NCBI GenBank assembly: GCA_021847165.1 | Contig: JAJZUH010000049.1 | Span: 1-11,160 of the forward strand | DNA: 11,160 nucleotides | Direction of reading: 5' to 3' | Origin: Pseudomonadota bacterium | Lineage (GTDB): Bacteria; Pseudomonadota; Gammaproteobacteria; Burkholderiales; Gallionellaceae | Part shown: in pieces, positions 7,462 to 11,160 of the stretch | Position numbering within the stretch: the stretch's first letter is position 1 | Layout: every line of letters starts with the position of its first letter | Made by a program: the position numbers and the translations under genes | Notes under the pieces: model-generated | Told to the model about the DNA's origin: nothing | The model's database searches: none | Seen by the model: the letters and a program-made list of their open reading frames with translations, nothing else

Positions 7462-8114
7462 ACCTGCGCCACGCCGGTATCGGCATGACCTCGGCGCGCA
7501 CGCGCGGCCGCCTGATCGAGCGGTTGCGCGCCGAGGGCATCCAGGACGAAACGGTGCTGGCGGCGATGAGCGAGATTCCGCGCCACATCTTCATCGACGA
7601 AGCGCTGGCATCGCGCGCATACGACGATGTGTCGCTGCCCATCGGGCACGGGCAGACCATCTCGCAACCTTATATCGTGGCGCGCATGACCGAAGTGCTG
7701 CGCAACGGCAGGCAGCTCAATCGCGTGCTGGAGATTGGCACCGGCTGCGGCTACCAGGCAGCGGTGCTGGCGAAGGTGGCGAAGGAGGTCTATTCGGTCG
7801 AGCGCATCCAGCCGCTGTACGAGCGCGCCAGGAAGACGCTGCGCGAGCTGAGGATGTTCAACGTCAATCTGCGTTATGCGGACGGCACGACCGGCCTGCC
7901 GGATGCCGGGCCGTTCGACGGCATCATCATGGCGTGTGCCGCGCCTGCGCTGTCCGCCGCGCTGCGGGAGCAGCTTGCGGTCGGTGGTAGAATGGTGCTG
8001 CCGATGGGGACGCAGGAACAATATCTGTACCTGATCGAGCGCGATGAGAGCGGTTTCCGCGAAAGCCGCCTGGAAGCCGTGAAGTTCGTACCGCTGGTGA
8101 TGGGGAAAGCATGA
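7458..8114 (+). CDS. pcm: Protein-L-isoaspartate O-methyltransferase
   Basis: SAM-dependent cytoplasmic repair enzyme that methylates L-isoaspartyl residues formed by ageing of Asn and Asp, so that they can revert to normal Asp. From GTG 7458 it has 218 residues, against about 208-215 for the family. IPRHIFID (40-47), [13 protein letters not shown] (60-72) and the SAM-binding motif [11 protein letters not shown] (91-100) are all family hallmarks. YSVERI (112-117) is the post-I acidic motif, and the C-terminal LVMGKA region is also normal. The start overlaps the surE stop as GTGA, and a strong GGAGG lies six bases upstream. Its own stop overlaps the nlpD start as ATGA. Co-transcription with surE matches the classical surE-pcm-nlpD cluster. 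Confidence 0.96.
   Translation: MNLRHAGIGMTSARTRGRLIERLRAEGIQDETVLAAMSEIPRHIFIDEALASRAYDDVSLPIGHGQTISQPYIVARMTEVLRNGRQLNRVLEIGTGCGYQAAVLAKVAKEVYSVERIQPLYERARKTLRELRMFNVNLRYADGTTGLPDAGPFDGIIMACAAPALSAALREQLAVGGRMVLPMGTQEQYLYLIERDESGFRESRLEAVKFVPLVMGKA
7985..7993 (+). promoter_or_regulatory. Possible internal extended -10 within pcm
   Basis: TGgTAGAAT matches the extended -10 consensus (TGnTATAAT) except for one base, 118 bases before the nlpD start. No -35 is seen. It is noted because the rpoS promoter in enterobacteria is likewise internal to this cluster; chance is a serious alternative. Confidence 0.2.
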
Positions 8115-9067
8115 ACAGACAGATTCTGCTGTGTGGGGCGTTGGTATTGGCCGCCCTGGTGGCGACGGGTTGCGGATCGCCGGCACCGAACGGCCACCGC
8201 GCGCCGGTCATGGAATACGGCGCGGACAAGAAACCGGTCAGGGCCGCGCCGCCATCGGCCGCGAAAAAACCTGTGCCGGTGATGGATTCGGACAACGAGA
8301 CCGTCACCCGGATCTATGTGGTGCAGAAGGGCGACACGCTCTACAGCATCGCCTTCCTGCACGGCGTGGACTATCGCGATGTGGCGGACTGGAACCACCT
8401 CGACAATCCGGCAGCGATCAAGATCGGGCAAGTGTTGCAACTGCACATCCCGGTGGTCGACCCCGCCCGCAGGGATGAGCCAAGGCCGGTGATGGCGTCG
8501 CAGGTGCCGCCGGAGCCGGGCGCGACCAAGAGCTATCCCAAGGTGGGCAAGCTGGCCTATACCGAGAGCGCCCTGGCGCAAGCGGAGCGTTTGCAATACG
8601 AGCCGGCCTCCGCGGCGGCGGCTCCTGCGGTCGCAGAGGCGGCACCGGCGAGGCCGGCGGCAGTCCCGGCGCGCGCGGTGGACGACGAAGAGCCGCTGGA
8701 GTGGGGCATGCCGACCAAGGGCAAGCTGGTTGCCGGATTCTCCGAAAGCGACAACCGCAAGGGGGTCGACATCGTCGGCGTGCGCGGCCAGGCAGTGGTG
8801 GCCAGCGCGGCCGGCAAGGTGGTCTACAGCGGCAGCGGTCTGCGCGGTTACGGCAAGCTGATCATCATCAAGCACAACAAGACCTATCTCAGCGCCTATG
8901 CGCACAACGACCAGATCCTGGTGAAAGAGGGCCAGAACGTGAGCAAGGGCCAGAAGATCGCGGAGATGGGCAACACCGATGCCAACCAGGTCGAACTGCA
9001 TTTCGAGATCCGCAAATTCGGCAAGCCGGTGGATCCGGCCCAATACCTGCCACTGGTAAAATCTTGA
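8111..9067 (+). CDS. nlpD: NlpD-like lipoprotein with LysM and degenerate LytM domain
   Basis: Envelope lipoprotein expected to bind peptidoglycan and activate a cell-wall amidase (AmiC type) at the septum. A signal peptide of about 20 residues ends in the lipobox VATG-C21. A LysM domain spans about 67-114 ([26 protein letters not shown]). A linker rich in Ala and Pro follows (about 130-195), then a C-terminal LytM/M23 domain (about 200-316). Metal-binding positions of active M23 peptidases are partly lost. The first His of HxxxD is R216 (with D220 kept), and HxH is E295-L-H297, while H265 in AYAH remains. This pattern matches non-catalytic NlpD/EnvC activators rather than an endopeptidase. 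The 318-residue length is near that of NlpD proteins. It overlaps pcm by ATGA and the next gene by TTGA. Confidence 0.93.
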   Translation: MNRQILLCGALVLAALVATGCGSPAPNGHRAPVMEYGADKKPVRAAPPSAAKKPVPVMDSDNETVTRIYVVQKGDTLYSIAFLHGVDYRDVADWNHLDNPAAIKIGQVLQLHIPVVDPARRDEPRPVMASQVPPEPGATKSYPKVGKLAYTESALAQAERLQYEPASAAAAPAVAEAAPARPAAVPARAVDDEEPLEWGMPTKGKLVAGFSESDNRKGVDIVGVRGQAVVASAAGKVVYSGSGLRGYGKLIIIKHNKTYLSAYAHNDQILVKEGQNVSKGQKIAEMGNTDANQVELHFEIRKFGKPVDPAQYLPLVKS

Positions 9068-9903
9068 CCGAAGATATCCTGAGCATCACCGACCACAGCC
9101 GCGACAGCGCCGGATTGCGTTATGTCTACCCGGTCGTGTCGCGCCGCGCGGGCGGCGTCTCCATCGGCATCAACCTCAACACCAACAATGCCTGCAACTG
9201 GCGCTGCATCTATTGCCAGGTGCCCGACCTCACGCGCGGCACCGCGCCGCCAGTCGATTTGCCGTTGCTGGAAAAGGAGCTGAGCGGATTCCTGCACGAA
9301 TTGCAGCACGGCGATTTCATGCAGCGCGTTCCTCCCGAAGCTCGCCGCATCAACGACATCGCGCTGTCCGGCAACGGCGAGCCGACCAGCGCGCAGGAAT
9401 TCGCCGAGGTGGTCGAACTGATCGCCCGGCACAAGCCGGCCGATCTGAAGCTGGTGCTGATCACCAACGGCAGCCTGATGCAGCGCGACAACGTGCAGCA
9501 GGGGCTGCGCCGCATGGCGCAACTCAACGGCGAGGTGTGGTTCAAGCTGGACCGCGCCAGCGAGGCGGGCATGGCGCTGGTCAACGATACCCGCATGACC
9601 ATGGACAAGGTGCGGCAGAACCTTGCCACGGCCGTTGCCTGTTGTCGCGATACCTGGCTGCAGACTTGCTGGTTTGCGCTGGACGGCCGTGCGCCGCAGC
9701 GACAGGACGAAGACGACTACCTGGATTTTCTCGGCACCTGCCTGCGCGACGGCATCCGCCCGCAAGGCGTGCTGCTCTACGGTCTGGCGCGGCCTTCGCT
9801 GCAGCCGGAAGCGCCGCGCCTGAGCGCATTGCCTGAGGCCGACCTGGTCGCGTTCGCCGCGCGTGTCCGTGCTGCAGGCCTGGCAGTCCGGGTAAGCGCA
9901 TGA
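9064..9903 (+). CDS. Radical SAM protein, TYW1-like (COG0731 type)
   Basis: Putative iron-sulfur enzyme that cleaves S-adenosylmethionine to start radical chemistry; the substrate is unknown. It has 279 residues from TTG 9064. C44-N-W-R-C48-I-Y-C51 is the CX3CX2C motif for the [4Fe-4S] cluster, preceded by the strand INLNTNNA. LSGNGEPT (101-108) is the glycine-rich SAM-binding segment, and ITNGSL follows as the next conserved strand. The style matches small bacterial proteins related to archaeal wyosine synthase TYW1, but bacteria generally lack wyosine, so that name should not be taken as function. The TTG start overlaps the nlpD stop (TTGA). Its ribosome binding site is weak (GGTAAAA), and no better in-frame ATG or GTG is near. 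The stop overlaps the next ATG. It occupies the place where rpoS often lies. Confidence 0.88.
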   Translation: MTEDILSITDHSRDSAGLRYVYPVVSRRAGGVSIGINLNTNNACNWRCIYCQVPDLTRGTAPPVDLPLLEKELSGFLHELQHGDFMQRVPPEARRINDIALSGNGEPTSAQEFAEVVELIARHKPADLKLVLITNGSLMQRDNVQQGLRRMAQLNGEVWFKLDRASEAGMALVNDTRMTMDKVRQNLATAVACCRDTWLQTCWFALDGRAPQRQDEDDYLDFLGTCLRDGIRPQGVLLYGLARPSLQPEAPRLSALPEADLVAFAARVRAAGLAVRVSA

Positions 9904-10874
9904 GGGAACGGGGGGCGTCATCCATGCGTCGAGCGATCGGGCTGGTGTTGCTGGGGGCCTTGTGGCTGCCGCTGGCCGGCCAGGGCGCAGAGGCCGATCC
10001 GGAAGCGCCCGCCAGGCCGCTGCGCTCGATGCCGTTGCTGGCATCCGACGAACCTAACCTGCTGGGCATGACGCGCGACAGTTACGAGCGCCAGGCGTAC
10101 ATGGATTTCACGCTGTCCATGCGCTATCCGCTGCTGTTCGATACCCTGGAACAAGGTTACAAATTCAACATGCTGCCCTTCATCGCCTTCACCGGCAGGA
10201 TGGGACAGTACTTCGACCGCCATTCCTCGCCGGTTGTCACCAAGCGCTTCAACCCCAAGCTGTTCCTGCGTTTTTACGAGTCGCATACGGCGGGGAAGAA
10301 CCTGTGGTCGGACGATAACGGGCTGGACTATTACGACGTCGGCTACGCGCACGAATCGAACGGGCAGTCTGTCGATTCGCAGGCACTGTTCAACAGCGCG
10401 GTGGCCAGCTATGGCACGCCCGAGATCGCACAGGATTATGTCAGCCGCGGCTGGGACTATCTGGGCTACAAGCGCCATCTGCAGATGCATAGCCACGGCC
10501 TCGATTCGCTGGATGCCGAAGTGAAATATTTCCTGCATCATGGCTTGTTCCAGCGGACGAGCGAGGAATACTACGCCTGGGAGGGGCCGCGTGCGGTCAC
10601 CCGCATCGGTCAGGTGGACGGATTGCGTCTCAAGATGAATTTCGAGTTCCGCCGCGACTGGTTCAAGGGCGCATCCCTGTCCTATACCACCGGTTATCTC
10701 AATGTGGCCAGAAGGAACACCATCAGGGCCGAATTCGGCTTCACGCCGCTGAGCGACTTCCTCGGCGTCCCCATCGTGCTGTGGGGACAGAGCGGCTACA
10801 ACAACAATATCGCCCAGTATTACCGCAATGCCTGGTCTGCAGGACTCGCCGCGTCGTTCGAGACGTTCAAGTAG
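9900..10874 (+). CDS. Outer-membrane phospholipase A (PldA/OMPLA)-like protein
   Basis: Predicted outer-membrane beta-barrel lipid hydrolase of the PLA1 family, 324 residues. A signal peptide is seen (MRRAIGLVLLGALWLPLAGQGAEA without the first eight residues). DFTLSMRYPLL (69-79), IAFTGRMGQYFDRHSSPV (95-112), FNPKLFLRFY (117-126) and GYAHESNGQ (148-156) follow the OMPLA pattern. H151 and S153 match the catalytic His and Ser. The third residue, Asn in E. coli OMPLA, is unclear: SRGWDYL (182-188) resembles SRSWNRL but has D186 and lies 35 residues after the His instead of 14, while N165 sits at the normal spacing without the usual context. The start is taken as ATG 9900 because of the ATGA overlap with the radical SAM gene. 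ATG 9924, behind a G-run, would give a more typical signal peptide and 316 residues. It is the last gene of the run. Confidence 0.85.
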   Translation: MRERGASSMRRAIGLVLLGALWLPLAGQGAEADPEAPARPLRSMPLLASDEPNLLGMTRDSYERQAYMDFTLSMRYPLLFDTLEQGYKFNMLPFIAFTGRMGQYFDRHSSPVVTKRFNPKLFLRFYESHTAGKNLWSDDNGLDYYDVGYAHESNGQSVDSQALFNSAVASYGTPEIAQDYVSRGWDYLGYKRHLQMHSHGLDSLDAEVKYFLHHGLFQRTSEEYYAWEGPRAVTRIGQVDGLRLKMNFEFRRDWFKGASLSYTTGYLNVARRNTIRAEFGFTPLSDFLGVPIVLWGQSGYNNNIAQYYRNAWSAGLAASFETFK

Positions 10875-10900
10875 GCGCGCTGCCGGGCGCCGGTGAACGC

Positions 10901-10932
10901 TGCTAAAATAGGCATCATCGCCAATCGCAGGA
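10901..10932 (+). promoter_or_regulatory. Extended -10 promoter and ribosome binding site of the SSS gene
   Basis: TGcTAAAAT (10901-10909) fits an extended -10 with five of six core matches. No good -35 is present, as is common for this promoter type. Transcription would start near 10916. AGGA (10929-10932) lies seven bases before ATG 10940. Confidence 0.45.
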
Positions 10933-10939
10933 AATTTAC

Positions 10940-11160
10940 ATGCTGTTGTGGTTCGTCATCGCCTATTGGGTCATTTCGGTCGGCATCGGCCTGTATGCGG
11001 CCACGCGAGTGCATAACACCCGAGATTTCGCCATCGCCGGGCGCCACCTGCCGTTCTATATGGTCACCGCCACGGTGTTCGCCACCTGGTTCGGCTCGGA
11101 GACGGTGCTCGGCATCCCCGCGACCTTCCTGAAGGAAGGTCTGCACGGCGTGGTCGCCGA
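10940..11160 (+). CDS. Sodium:solute symporter, SSS family (3' partial)
   Basis: N-terminal 73 codons of an inner-membrane transporter that runs off the window. The first helix is at once hydrophobic (MLLWFVIAYWVISVGIGLYA). It is followed by NTRDFAIAGRHLPF (27-40), the DFxxAGR-LP signature of the SSS (PutP/PanF-like) family, and a second helix with TVFATWFGSETVLGIPATF (46-64), which holds the conserved segment around the first sodium site. The reading frame has no stop to the window end. The substrate cannot be told from this part. It is set apart from the phospholipase gene by a 65-base gap with its own promoter-like sequence, so it is probably a separate transcription unit. Confidence 0.85.
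   Translation, partial: MLLWFVIAYWVISVGIGLYAATRVHNTRDFAIAGRHLPFYMVTATVFATWFGSETVLGIPATFLKEGLHGVVA

Noticed and set aside
9054..9062. TGgTAAAAT, an extended -10-like sequence at the end of nlpD
   Set aside because: It lies so close to TTG 9064 that transcription would begin after that start codon. It also encodes the last residues of NlpD, so chance is likely.
8700..9063. Active M23 endopeptidase reading of the NlpD-like C-terminus
   Set aside because: The first His of HxxxD is R216 and the HxH motif reads E-L-H, so the zinc site is incomplete. An activator role fits better.

Overview
The window looks like chromosomal DNA from a GC-rich betaproteobacterium. By family resemblance, Nitrosomonadales/Gallionellaceae-type lineages are my best guess, but that placement is inference and no rRNA is present to test it. 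Every gene I support is on the + strand. The IspB, SurE, Pcm and NlpD sequences are of ordinary proteobacterial type, and there are no insertion sequences, integrases, CRISPR arrays or phage genes.

Layout. Bases 1-987 hold the 3' part of an MFS transporter of the metabolite:H+ symporter type. Next are ispB (ubiquinone side-chain synthase, TTG start), a terminator-like hairpin in its last codons, and tRNA-Pro(CGG). A 266-base stretch with several small hairpins precedes an 824-aa membrane signalling protein (2410-4884). This protein combines a periplasmic sensor carrying a haem c-type CxxCH motif with HAMP, PAS, GGDEF and EAL domains. After a promoter with a perfect TATAAT box comes a 531-aa protein of unknown function (4970-6565).

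From 6703 to 10874 there is a tightly packed unit of five genes: surE, pcm, an nlpD-like lipoprotein, a TYW1-like radical SAM protein and an outer-membrane phospholipase A-like protein. All four junctions are 4-base start/stop overlaps. The classical surE-pcm-nlpD order is kept, but rpoS, which follows nlpD in many gamma- and betaproteobacteria, is absent. The window ends in the first 73 codons of a sodium:solute symporter (SSS family) that has its own extended -10 promoter and Shine-Dalgarno site.

Functionally, the five-gene unit mixes stationary-phase or repair functions (SurE nucleotidase, Pcm protein repair) with envelope functions (NlpD amidase activator, phospholipase A-like protein) and one radical SAM enzyme. 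The haem-sensor GGDEF-EAL protein is the most interesting single gene: it would link periplasmic redox state or gas ligands to cyclic-di-GMP. I see no wholly new multi-gene system. The items most worth a second look are that sensor, the neighbouring 531-aa orphan, the missing rpoS with its replacement genes, and the altered catalytic region of the phospholipase-like protein.
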